A DNA stretch of 64,000 nucleotides from JAPLXD01 sp043802865. GTDB lineage: Bacteria > Patescibacteriota > Minisyncoccia > Moranbacterales > UBA11712. Location of the stretch: contig JAZDKQ010000023.1 of assembly GCA_043802865.1 (NCBI GenBank), forward strand, positions 1 through 64,000. The letters run 5' to 3'. A model generated the notes under the pieces. The model was not told the origin of the DNA. It worked only from the letters and a program-made list of their open reading frames with translations, and ran no database searches. How positions within the stretch are numbered: position 1 is the first letter of the stretch; the number at the start of each line of letters is the position of its first letter. Of the stretch, positions 34,688 to 41,913 are shown one piece after another. The position numbers and the translations under genes are program-made.

Positions 34688-34765
34688 TTATTTCACGAAC
34701 CAAGCAGATCCTTTGATATTTTCTTGCTTTTTGAGATTTTTGTACATACTTTCCGATCTATTCAT
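34688..34765 (-). CDS. Putative 25-residue micro-ORF coupled to the upstream gene
   Basis: The ATG (34765-34763) overlaps the TAA of the 61-residue gene as TAATG, the classic reinitiation arrangement. Peptide: MNRSESMYKNLKKQENIKGS, then AWFVK, basic and soluble. It could instead be the frameshifted tail of the upstream ORF. Confidence 0.3.
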   Translation of the reverse strand: MNRSESMYKNLKKQENIKGSAWFVK

Positions 34766-34950
34766 TATTTTACAAGTTTTAAATAACTCGGATCATCTTT
34801 TTCGATGGCCTGCAATATTTCTTCAACGTCTGGTTCTTTCTCCTTACTAAGCGATTTTTGAATTCTCTTGAACATTTCCTTTTCCGCTCGCCTTTTTTGC
34901 AGATCAGCCACTTCAGATGCCTTTTCCCCCTTTTCCATTGTATTGACCAT
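34765..34950 (-). CDS. Small hypothetical protein, 61 residues
   Basis: A charged helical protein (EVADLQKRRAEKEMFKRIQK, then an acidic DVEEILQAIEKDD). A TATAAA lies 6 nt before the ATG, so the message may start at the ATG. It is the first of three closely spaced minus-strand ORFs ending with the possible ART-fold gene. No family recognised. Confidence 0.5.
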   Translation of the reverse strand: MVNTMEKGEKASEVADLQKRRAEKEMFKRIQKSLSKEKEPDVEEILQAIEKDDPSYLKLVK

Positions 34951-35027
34951 ATATTTTCTTTATAAAGTATCCATTCTATGTTAAAATTCTATCAAAGATT
35001 CAAACTTTAGGCAATCATTTTAAACCC

Positions 35028-35825
35028 ATGATCCGATTCGCGGCCATCACTCCTCATCCCACGCTGATCATTCCCTCTATTGGGAAAAGCAATTTGAATT
35101 TGGTGCGAAAAACTGTGAACGCGATGAAGCAGATCGGGGAAAAATTCCGGGCGGTGAAGGCGGATACAATCGTGATTATTTCTCCGCACGGTCCGGTGCA
35201 ATATGACAAATTCATGATTAACTATTCTCCGATGCTCCGCGGCGGCTTGGGGTCGTTCGGCGATCAGCGAAGATTTGTTTTTGAAAACGATCGCGAACTT
35301 GTTGATGAGATCGTGAAGTTTTCCCGAGAGTCGCATTTACCGGTCGGACTGGTACGCGAGCTCGAGCTTGACCGCGGGGCGCTTGTTCCGCTTCACTATC
35401 TGATCAGTGAAAAAGACGCGGCGTACAATCCACGCTTGATCCATATGTCCTTTTCAATGCTCCCGCTCGAATATCATCTTCGTTTTGGAGAAGTTCTCGG
35501 AAAAGTTCTGCAAGGTTCTTCGAAGATCGTATCCCTTGTGGCGAGCAGTGATCTGTCTCACCGTGTTTCTCAAGGAGCGCCGGCTGGATATTCTCCGCAA
35601 GGAAGAATTTTTGATCGAAAAGTCGTCGAAATTATTCAGCGAAAAAATATCAAAGGTCTTTTGGATATGGATCCGATTCTCATTGAAGAAGCCGGCGAAT
35701 GTGGGCTTCGTTCGATCACTATGTTGCTCGGCGCGATTTCCGGTCTGCGCTGGGAAGCGAAATCTTTGAGCTATGAAGCGCCGTACGGAGTCGGATATCT
35801 GACGGCGAATATCAATATCAAGTAA
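35028..35825 (+). CDS. LigB/MEMO-like protein (class III extradiol dioxygenase fold)
   Basis: 265 residues. Fold markers of the class III extradiol dioxygenase LigB family: FAAITPHPTLIIPSIG, TIVIISPHGPVQYDKF, then ELDRGALVPLHYLIS (the D-x-GALVPL motif) and VASSDLSHRVSQGAP. The typical active-site His in the LDHG motif is Arg here (LDRG), which weakens a dioxygenase assignment. Many such proteins in anaerobes belong to the AmmeMemoRadiSam/MEMO group; its partners (AMMECR1, radical SAM) are not in this window. Confidence 0.8.
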   Translation: MIRFAAITPHPTLIIPSIGKSNLNLVRKTVNAMKQIGEKFRAVKADTIVIISPHGPVQYDKFMINYSPMLRGGLGSFGDQRRFVFENDRELVDEIVKFSRESHLPVGLVRELELDRGALVPLHYLISEKDAAYNPRLIHMSFSMLPLEYHLRFGEVLGKVLQGSSKIVSLVASSDLSHRVSQGAPAGYSPQGRIFDRKVVEIIQRKNIKGLLDMDPILIEEAGECGLRSITMLLGAISGLRWEAKSLSYEAPYGVGYLTANINIK

Positions 35826-35831
35826 TTCCAA

Positions 35832-35975
35832 ATCCTCCCCTCCTCAGTTTCCGCCAAAGGCGGATCTGCCCCTGGTTGAGAGGAGGGGGCAGGGGGAGGT
35901 GTTGCAAGAGCGCAGAAAACTCTCAACACCCCTCTGTCCTTCGGACATCTCCCCCCATCTAAGAGGAGAAGGTTT
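35832..35975. repeat. MITE-like multi-hairpin element, family B, with a family C element nested inside
   Basis: Starts ATCCTCCCCTCCTCA and ends with CATCT-AAGAGGAGAAGG, giving roughly inverted ends. Internal hairpins are GGTGTTG...CAACACC and GTCCTTCGGAC. Compared with the 117-bp copy at 47.9 kb, its first hairpin loop is interrupted by TTTCCGCCAAAGGCGGATCT and a CCCCTGG tail, a family C palindrome. Lies directly before priA; a longer in-frame ORF through it is not part of PriA. Confidence 0.85.
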
Positions 35976-35976
35976 A

Positions 35977-37932
35977 ATGAAAATTATCTCCGTGAATAAG
36001 TATCTTATCCAAGTTGCTCCTATCATTCCTCTTCCTGTTAGCCGCACGCAGGTTTTTTCATATTGGCATAGTGAAAATATTTCGCCGGGGACGCTGGTTT
36101 CGGCGCCTTTCTATTTTCGTGATATTCAGGGCATAGTTGTTGGTTCAAGTGAGAAATCTTCAAGGCGAGAATCGCTTGAATTGAAAAATATCAGGTCGGT
36201 CATAGAAGAAAAATTTTTGAACGAAAATCAAATTAAGCTCGCTCGAAAAATCGCCGAATACTATTTCGCGCCACTCGGGTCAGTGCTTAAGCTGATGGTT
36301 CCGAAAGTAGTGAAGCAGAGGGTGAAAAAAACAGGGAAAATCGGCCTGCCCGCAGTGCTTCGCGTAGCGAGGCGGGCGGGCGAGGAAGCGTTGAAAATAA
36401 TAAATAGCAAAAAAAATAAATTTCTGTTGATCGGGGGTGGAAAGAAGAGAGAAAAAATAAATGCCGATTTGATCCAAGAATGTCTGAAAAGCGGCAAGCA
36501 GTGCCTCATACTTGCGCCAGAAATATTTTTTTCGCATAATGTTTATGAAAAGCTAAATGCGGAATTTTCCGAAGAGATCGCACTTATCCACAGCCGAATA
36601 ACAAAAGGACAATACTATAGTTGGTGGGAAAAAATAAAAACGGGGAAAATAAGAATAATAATTGCCTCAAAACAAGGAATATTTTTGCCTTTTTCCGATT
36701 TGGGTCTCATCATTATTCAAGACGAGCAGGATATTTCATTCAAGCAGTGGGAGTCGATGCCTCGCTACAGCGGAGTGCGGGGGGCGGAATTTTTGGCCGA
36801 TATCGCGGGCGCGAAATTGGTTTTGGAAAGCTTCGCGCCGTCGGCCGAGACTTTATATAGGGCGAAAAACCGTGAAATAGAAATAGTTGAAACAAAAATC
36901 GATAAAAGTGACTTTCCGAAGTTTGAGATTGTTTCATTGGAGAAAGAAAAGAAAAATCCGGACTTTCCCATTTCAAACATGCTGTACAGCCGTTTGGCTG
37001 AAATCGTGAACAGCAAAAAACAAGCCGTTGTTTTTGTGAACAGGCGTGGGTTTTCCACCCGCACGACATGCGAAAATTGCAAAAAATTTTTGAAATGTCC
37101 AAAATGCGACCGGGCGCTCATATATTCGGAAGAACAATCGCAATATCGCTGTTTGCACTGCGCCTACAAAATGGAACTCTTCAGCGCCTGCCCGTCTTGC
37201 GGCGGATTTCAATTTTCGCATCGCGGAATCGGAACGCAAACGGTTGAAAAAAAGATCAAACGGCTTTTCTCTTCGGCGCGGGTTGTTCGTCTCGACGCGG
37301 ACGCAGCGAAAAGTTTGGAGAAATACCGAAGCATACTGCAAGATTTTTCGGCGGGCAAAATCGATATTCTTGTCGGCACGCAGTCGGCGATCAAGGGGAT
37401 ATATTCGGACGGCGTCGAATTGGCCGCTTCGATCTCGGGGCGTGATTTCACGGATGGAATTGAATTCAATTCTCGCGCTCTCGCGCTCTCGCGGTTATTT
37501 TATATGGCGAACTTGCTAAACAAAAATGGAATTTTGACAATCCAATCCTTTTTCGGCGGCAATCCCCTTTTTGACTATTTGGAAAAAAATGAATTGAAAA
37601 AATATTTTGTACGCGAACTTGCAATGCGAAAAAAATTGTCCTATCCTCCGTTTCGCAAATTTGTGAAGCTTGGCTTTCGCGATAAATCCGAAAGAAAGGC
37701 CGTGAACGAAACGAAAAAAACATTTGACTTGCTGCGAGCGACGAGCAATAATGAGATTGAAATAATCGGCCCGTACGCGGCATTATCACTCCAAAAAAGA
37801 GGCTTGTATCAGCGAAATATTCTTCTGAAATTCGATCCCGAAAAAAACATTGGCGACTTGCCCGTTCGATCTGCGATCGGAGCTCTGCGCAAAGGCTGGT
37901 CGGTCGATGTTGATCCAGTTTCAATATTTTAG
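35977..37932 (+). CDS. priA: Primosomal protein N' (PriA) with degenerate helicase motifs
   Basis: 651 residues from ATG 35977. The PriA architecture is present: N-terminal DNA-binding part, helicase core, and the zinc region with paired cysteines CENCKKFLKCPKCDRALIY, YRCLHCAYKMELFSACPSCG, then HRGIGTQTVEKKI. The ATPase is not canonical: Walker A is replaced by LIGGGKKREK, the DEEH box is IIQDEQDISFKQ, and the GRAGR region near the end is missing. It may load the primosome or bind restart forks without unwinding. About residues 122-135 (GLPAVLRVARRAGE) come from a palindromic insertion. def and fmt follow. Confidence 0.88.
   Translation: MKIISVNKYLIQVAPIIPLPVSRTQVFSYWHSENISPGTLVSAPFYFRDIQGIVVGSSEKSSRRESLELKNIRSVIEEKFLNENQIKLARKIAEYYFAPLGSVLKLMVPKVVKQRVKKTGKIGLPAVLRVARRAGEEALKIINSKKNKFLLIGGGKKREKINADLIQECLKSGKQCLILAPEIFFSHNVYEKLNAEFSEEIALIHSRITKGQYYSWWEKIKTGKIRIIIASKQGIFLPFSDLGLIIIQDEQDISFKQWESMPRYSGVRGAEFLADIAGAKLVLESFAPSAETLYRAKNREIEIVETKIDKSDFPKFEIVSLEKEKKNPDFPISNMLYSRLAEIVNSKKQAVVFVNRRGFSTRTTCENCKKFLKCPKCDRALIYSEEQSQYRCLHCAYKMELFSACPSCGGFQFSHRGIGTQTVEKKIKRLFSSARVVRLDADAAKSLEKYRSILQDFSAGKIDILVGTQSAIKGIYSDGVELAASISGRDFTDGIEFNSRALALSRLFYMANLLNKNGILTIQSFFGGNPLFDYLEKNELKKYFVRELAMRKKLSYPPFRKFVKLGFRDKSERKAVNETKKTFDLLRATSNNEIEIIGPYAALSLQKRGLYQRNILLKFDPEKNIGDLPVRSAIGALRKGWSVDVDPVSIF
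36344..36381. repeat. Palindromic element inside priA
   Basis: Arms GCCTGCCCGC and GCGGGCGGGC surround CTTCGCGTAGCGAG, in frame with PriA. The CCTGCCCGC arm also appears in the displaced tRNA fragment at 43.78 kb. Confidence 0.75.
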
Positions 37933-37941
37933 GCAAAAAAT

Positions 37942-38400
37942 ATGTTGAAAATAATAAAATATCCAAATAATCTCTTGCGCCGAAAGACGCGGGAAGTCAA
38001 AGTTGACGAGTTGAAAGACCCAAAAGTCCAGCGGTTGATTTTTGACATGTCGAAAATAATGGAGGTTGAAGAAGGAGTTGGTCTTGCAGCGCCGCAAGTC
38101 GGATCAGATCTCCGGATCTGTGCTATACGAATCGGTGAGGAAGCTTATGTCTTGATCAATCCGAAAATAAAAACTTACTCGCGAAAAAAAGATATTTTCG
38201 AAGAAGGCTGTTTGAGCTTTCCGGGAAAATTTTTTCCGGTCGAGCGGCCGCTCAAAGTGAAAGTTCAAGCGCGAGATGTAGAAGGAAAAAAATTCAAAAT
38301 CAAGGCCGACGGTCTTCTTGCCCGCGTGCTTCAGCATGAGATCGATCATCTCGAAGGAATTTTAGTGATCGACCGAGCGATAAAAGGTAAATTGGGGTAA
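37942..38400 (+). CDS. def: Peptide deformylase
   Basis: 152 residues. Removes the formyl group from nascent proteins. All three motifs are seen: GVGLAAPQVG, EEGCLSFPG (metal-binding Cys) and QHEIDHLEG (HExxH). Adjacent to priA and fmt, a common order in bacteria. Confidence 0.97.
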   Translation: MLKIIKYPNNLLRRKTREVKVDELKDPKVQRLIFDMSKIMEVEEGVGLAAPQVGSDLRICAIRIGEEAYVLINPKIKTYSRKKDIFEEGCLSFPGKFFPVERPLKVKVQARDVEGKKFKIKADGLLARVLQHEIDHLEGILVIDRAIKGKLG

Positions 38401-38403
38401 AAT

Positions 38404-38422
38404 CCTAACATCCAATGTTAGG
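38404..38422. promoter_or_regulatory. Short hairpin between def and fmt
   Basis: CCTAACAT/ATGTTAGG with a CCA loop, 4 bp after the def stop and 12 bp before the fmt start. There is no U-run, so it may modulate the fmt message rather than terminate. Confidence 0.4.
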
Positions 38423-38434
38423 AAAATTACGAAA

Positions 38435-39418
38435 TTGATTAATAAACCAAAAATTGTATTCTTCGGCACGCCGGAATTTGCGGCGGGGGTTTTGAAATCG
38501 CTTGTTGGCAACAAATACAATATTGCTTTTGTCTTCACTCAGCCGGACAAAAAAATTGGGAGAAGACAAGAAGTTGTTTTTTCTCCGGTGAAAGATTTGG
38601 CGCTGAAAAACAAAATTGAAATATTTCAGCCGGAAAGTTTGCGAGACAGTGAATTGGCCGAAAAGATTAAAAAAATTGGCGCTGATCTTTTTGTTGTCGC
38701 CGCGTATGGGAAAATATTACCCAAAGATATATTGGAAATTCCAAAATATGGAGCGATAAACATTCACGCATCTCTCCTTCCAAAATATCGCGGAGCGTCG
38801 CCGGTGCAATGTGCTATCCTCTCTGGAGAAAAAGAAACAGGGATCACAGTGATGAAAATGAACGAAAAGATGGATGAGGGTGATATTTTGGCGCAGAAAA
38901 AGATAGAGATCGGCGAAAATGAAACGGCGGATTTATTGTTAAATAGGCTGTCAAAAATTGGAGCGGACATGATTGGCGAATTTATTCCCGACTGGATTTC
39001 CGGAAAAATAAAGTCGATTCCTCAAGATCAAAATATGGCGACTTATTGCAAGCCGGTCAAGCGCGAAGACGGGAGAATAGATTGGAATTGTCCCGCCGAA
39101 GAAATAAGCTGCAAATGGCGAGCCTATTATCCCTGGCCGGGAATATATTCAATAATAAATATCTCCGCCAGAGGCGGATCCGCCTTTGACGGAAAAAATC
39201 AGCCCAAAAGGCTGAAATTGTTGGAGATAGAGATTATTCCCAATATAAAGACTGGCGAAAAAACCGGGAAAATTATAGAATATGATCAGAAAGTTGCCGT
39301 TCAAACGGAAATTGGATTGATAATTTTGAAAAAAGTTCAACTTGAAGGGAAGAAGGAAATAGATATCGATGAATTTTTGAGAGGCAATGTCGGATTCATT
39401 GGAAGTATTTTGGAATAA
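38435..39418 (+). CDS. fmt: Methionyl-tRNA formyltransferase
   Basis: 327 residues with a TTG start giving INKPKIVFFGTPEFAAGVLK. It formylates initiator Met-tRNA using 10-formyl-THF. Motifs: FTQPDKKIGRRQEVVFSPVK, VVAAYGKILPKDILEIPKYG, INIHASLLPKYRGASPVQCA (catalytic N/H...D region) and MDEGDILAQ. In the C-terminal domain after YPWPGIYSIIN comes a palindrome-derived insert SARGGSAFDG at a predicted beta-hairpin turn. Confidence 0.96.
   Translation: MINKPKIVFFGTPEFAAGVLKSLVGNKYNIAFVFTQPDKKIGRRQEVVFSPVKDLALKNKIEIFQPESLRDSELAEKIKKIGADLFVVAAYGKILPKDILEIPKYGAINIHASLLPKYRGASPVQCAILSGEKETGITVMKMNEKMDEGDILAQKKIEIGENETADLLLNRLSKIGADMIGEFIPDWISGKIKSIPQDQNMATYCKPVKREDGRIDWNCPAEEISCKWRAYYPWPGIYSIINISARGGSAFDGKNQPKRLKLLEIEIIPNIKTGEKTGKIIEYDQKVAVQTEIGLIILKKVQLEGKKEIDIDEFLRGNVGFIGSILE
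39164..39193. repeat. Palindromic element, family C, in frame in fmt
   Basis: TCCGCCAGAGGCGGATCCGC begins the element and CTTTGACGGA ends it. Translated S-A-R-G-G-S-A-F-D-G. A further CAGCCCAAAAGGCTG hairpin follows at once. Confidence 0.85.
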
Positions 39419-39422
39419 GCAT

Positions 39423-40244
39423 ATGCAAAACGAAAAAAATCAACACAAAGTTTTCGTAGTCGGATTTTCATTGATTGTCTTGCTTCTTCTTTGGTTTCTC
39501 CTGAAGCCTCTTGTTTCAAGCTGGAAAAATGGACAGCCGAGCAGAGACGAACAAAAAGCCAATGAAGAGATATTGAAGGCTCCTTCAGTGATGCCGGAAG
39601 ATCTTTTCAAAAAAATTCAGAGCAAGTCGAAAATAGTTTTGGCGGACACAAGCAGTCCGAATGAATTCAGCCGCGGGCATATTGCGACGGCGGTGAATAT
39701 TCAGGCGGACAAATTGGACAAAGATTTTTTTACGGCTCTTGGAGCGGATCAGACAGCGGATATATTCATTGTGAATCAAGGCGACAAATTGGCTGATCTG
39801 GCGACGGTTGTGAATAAAATAATTTCTCAAGGCTTCGTGAATGCCAAATATCTGCGGGGCGGCATTCCGGGCTGGCGGGAAAAGGGCTTTCCCCTCGTTT
39901 CTTTCGGCGGATCGGATCAAGACAGCGCGAAAGTCAAAAAAATAACGATCGACGAGATCAAAAAAGACGTTGAAATAACTGCCGATATTCTTCAGTTTTT
40001 GGATGTGCGAGGCAAGAATGATTTTGCGAAAGAGCGCGTTGTCGGAGCGATCAATGTGCCTCTTTCAGAACTTGAAACAAGGAAAAACGAAATTCCAGCC
40101 TTGAAGAAGATCATCGTATATGGATCAAATGAAAATGAAAGTTTTCAAGCGGCAGTGATTTTGTTTGATCTAAATTTTTTCAATATATATCAGATGGAAG
40201 GCGGAATTGATCAGTGGAGAGCGGCGGGAGGAAACACCGAATAG
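39423..40244 (+). CDS. Membrane-anchored protein with two rhodanese-like domains lacking the active cysteine
   Basis: 273 residues from ATG 39423. One N-terminal membrane helix (about 10-28), then two rhodanese folds: ADTSSPNEFSRGHIATAVNI with RGGIPGWREKGFPLV, and FLDVRGKNDFAKERVVGAIN with MEGGIDQWRAAGG. At the positions where the catalytic Cys should sit the sequences are IFIVNQGDKLAD and IIVYGSNENESF, so neither domain looks able to carry sulfur. More likely an extracytoplasmic binding module. Its start is 4 bp after fmt. Confidence 0.85.
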   Translation: MQNEKNQHKVFVVGFSLIVLLLLWFLLKPLVSSWKNGQPSRDEQKANEEILKAPSVMPEDLFKKIQSKSKIVLADTSSPNEFSRGHIATAVNIQADKLDKDFFTALGADQTADIFIVNQGDKLADLATVVNKIISQGFVNAKYLRGGIPGWREKGFPLVSFGGSDQDSAKVKKITIDEIKKDVEITADILQFLDVRGKNDFAKERVVGAINVPLSELETRKNEIPALKKIIVYGSNENESFQAAVILFDLNFFNIYQMEGGIDQWRAAGGNTE

Positions 40245-40275
40245 TGATCAGTGAACAACGAACAATAATTTAGAT

Positions 40276-40313
40276 AAAAAAAGAAACGAGATTATTCCCG
40301 TTTCTTTTTATTT
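40276..40313. terminator. Bidirectional terminator between the rhodanese gene and groES
   Basis: AAAAAGAAACG...CGTTTCTTTTT with a 9-10 nt loop, flanked by A and T tracts on both strands. Confidence 0.8.
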
Positions 40314-40324
40314 TTCACGAGTAA

Positions 40325-40597
40325 TTACTTCACGATCGCCAGTATATCTTCATTTTTCACCAGCAAATATTCTTTGTTTTTCACTTTGATCTCGTTTCCG
40401 GAATATTTGGAATAGATCACTTTCTGCCCGGGCTTGACCTTGATCTTCTTGTCTTCACCTGTGGCGATCACTTTCCCTTCTTGCGGCTTTTCTCCGCTTG
40501 CGTCAGGAAGGACGATGCCGGAAGCGGTTTTTGTATCAACCTCCATAGGCTCGATAAGCACATTTTCGCCCAACGGCTGTATATTCGGCTTTGACAT
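40325..40597 (-). CDS. groS: Co-chaperonin GroES
   Basis: 90 residues: IQPLGENVLIEPMEVDTKTA, the mobile loop ASGIVLPDASGEKPQEG, GKVIATGEDK and KVIYSKYSGNEIK. Caps the GroEL ring. It stands alone: no groEL follows or precedes it in this window, although the two are normally adjacent. Confidence 0.95.
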   Translation of the reverse strand: MSKPNIQPLGENVLIEPMEVDTKTASGIVLPDASGEKPQEGKVIATGEDKKIKVKPGQKVIYSKYSGNEIKVKNKEYLLVKNEDILAIVK

Positions 40598-40647
40598 ATG
40601 TTTTTCTTGATCTAAATTATTATTGAAATTGCTCCCAGATATGTATT

Positions 40648-40962
40648 CTAGCTTTTTGGGGCTTGTTCGTCAAGTTCAGTTTTTGCATCTTCTGCTTTGA
40701 CATTCAAAACCATTTTCTTGGTTTTTTGCGCGCTCTGTGTTTCAATCGGCTGCGGCGCGTCTGATTTTTTGGAAAAAGCGAAAATATAGATGATATCAAG
40801 AATTCCAAGAGTATTCACAATTAATAAAATAACAAACCAAGCAACGCTCCGGTTTCCGGCTGCGCGCCAAAGTGCCACGCCTTTCCATGGAATGATCCAA
40901 GCCGCGGCAAGGATGAAAATCCACTGATGAGCTGCGAGAAATGTCATGAAATTTTCAGGCAT
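40648..40962 (-). CDS. DUF5652-like small membrane protein
   Basis: 104 residues from the ATG at 40962. Two membrane segments (about 10-28 and 37-58) with the family-like WIIPWKGVALWRAAGNRSVA, then WFVILLIVNTLGILDIIYIF, and a charged C-terminal tail. Seen often in CPR genomes; function unknown. Confidence 0.75.
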   Translation of the reverse strand: MPENFMTFLAAHQWIFILAAAWIIPWKGVALWRAAGNRSVAWFVILLIVNTLGILDIIYIFAFSKKSDAPQPIETQSAQKTKKMVLNVKAEDAKTELDEQAPKS

Positions 40963-40989
40963 AGTTTTATAGAAAATTATTTGGCAAGT

Positions 40990-41094
40990 CAGGATACATC
41001 GTGGAACAATTTTAGTATAACATACGCGGGAATATTGGAGAATTGGGAAAGCGTTGAAGTGAAAATGGAACAAGTGAAAGTTTTGTTAAAATAA
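40990..41094 (+). pseudogene. Remnant 1 of a duplicated gene 3' end
   Basis: Open frame ending TAA (41092-41094): FSITYAGILENWESVEVKME, then QVKVLLK. A diverged second copy lies at 41749-41856 (FSLTYAGILENWESVEVRLE). Neither has a start or the rest of the gene. The family of origin is not recognised. The two copies flank an orphan gene on the other strand. Confidence 0.5.
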
Positions 41095-41125
41095 AAAAAC
41101 CGCCTCAACCGTTGGGTATCAGCGG
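41088..41125 (-). terminator. Terminator of the orphan membrane gene at 41.2 kb
   Basis: Minus strand: CCGCTGATA...TTGAGGCGG followed by TTTTTTTATTTT. Nearly the same terminator closes the orphan gene at 50.6 kb. An inverted repeat GTAGGATTG/CAATCCTAC lies just upstream (41131-41167). Confidence 0.75.
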
Positions 41126-41164
41126 GAGCAAGTAGGATTGCTCATGCCGTTTGTCTTACCAATC

Positions 41165-41620
41165 CTACCGGAGCATCACCACCGGCCAGATCCAAATTCC
41201 GATTCCGAGGATGTAGAGGAACCAGTAGTTCGTCCACAGCCAGCCGAGAGCGGGGTTGTGAAGTTCCCGCACGGTGCCGCGGAGATCGTTGAGCGCAACC
41301 TGGTAAGCGGTTTCATTTTTGGGAATATTTTTGATGCTGTCCAGGCGCTCGATGATACGGTTCAGCGCTTTGTAGTGAAGCGTCAGGTCATTGGCCGGTG
41401 TCTTGAAGACGAGGGCAAAATGGCCGCGGGTCATACCCCATTCCTCCATATTCTTTTTGAGGGTCTGGAGATACTCGACCATATCCTCCCGGTCTGCGGC
41501 CACCTGCGCCCGGTCAATCACGGCGTCGATATTACGTACTGCGCCGTAGCCAGTAATGACGAGGAAGCCTGTACAGGCCGCGGTCAAAATACAAGCGAAG
41601 ATCAAAGCAACTTTCATCAT
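41165..41620 (-). CDS. Orphan membrane protein with canonical expression signals
   Basis: 151 residues: an N-terminal signal-like helix (about 4-24, VALIFACILTAACTGFLVIT), a soluble helical middle (AQVAADREDMVEYLQTLKKN) and a C-terminal membrane segment (about 130-150, TNYWFLYILGIGIWIW). GC-richer than its neighbours. It has TTGACA-17-TAGTAT, a palindrome GTCCAAATGGAC in the leader, AAAGGAG before the ATG and its own terminator. No family recognised; likely acquired. Confidence 0.65.
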   Translation of the reverse strand: MMKVALIFACILTAACTGFLVITGYGAVRNIDAVIDRAQVAADREDMVEYLQTLKKNMEEWGMTRGHFALVFKTPANDLTLHYKALNRIIERLDSIKNIPKNETAYQVALNDLRGTVRELHNPALGWLWTNYWFLYILGIGIWIWPVVMLR

Positions 41621-41679
41621 GTCCAGATTCTCCTTTGAAAGGACTAGATTTTATAAAATTTTGTCCATTTGGACTTATC

Positions 41680-41708
41680 ATACTAGCACTTCTATTATTC
41701 TTTGTCAA
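41680..41708 (-). promoter_or_regulatory. Consensus promoter of the 41.2-kb orphan gene
   Basis: TTGACA at 41703-41708 (complement), exact 17-bp spacing, TAGTAT at 41680-41685. The palindrome GTCCAAATGGAC downstream (41663-41674) sits in the early transcript and could be an operator. Confidence 0.75.
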
Positions 41709-41748
41709 TATCTAAAATAGGCTTATAAAAGCCCATTTGCTGGCACTC

Positions 41749-41856
41749 AAGGATATATTTGCGATTGATTTTAGTTTAACATATGCAGGGATTTTGGAAA
41801 ATTGGGAGAGCGTCGAGGTGAGGTTGGAGAGAGTGAAAGTTTTGCTAAAAAAATAA
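41749..41856 (+). pseudogene. Remnant 2 of a duplicated gene 3' end
   Basis: Open frame ending TAA (41854-41856): KDIFAIDFSLTYAGILENWE, then SVEVRLERVKVLLKK. Paralogous to the fragment at 40990-41094, ~760 bp away, in the same orientation. Confidence 0.5.
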
Positions 41857-41891
41857 GCGGACACCACACAGAACTTCTGTGATGTCCGCTT
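41855..41891 (-). terminator. Terminator of the orphan gene at 41.9 kb
   Basis: Minus-strand hairpin AAGCGGACATCACAGAA / TTCTGTGTGGTGTCCGCTT, followed by ATTTTTTT. Confidence 0.85.
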
Positions 41892-41913
41892 CTTGCAGGC
41901 GTTCGCGCTATGC

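Noticed and set aside
35899..35976. Longer PriA start running through the repeat element
   Set aside because: The extra 26 residues are translated from the family B repeat and do not resemble PriA; ATG 35977 is preferred.
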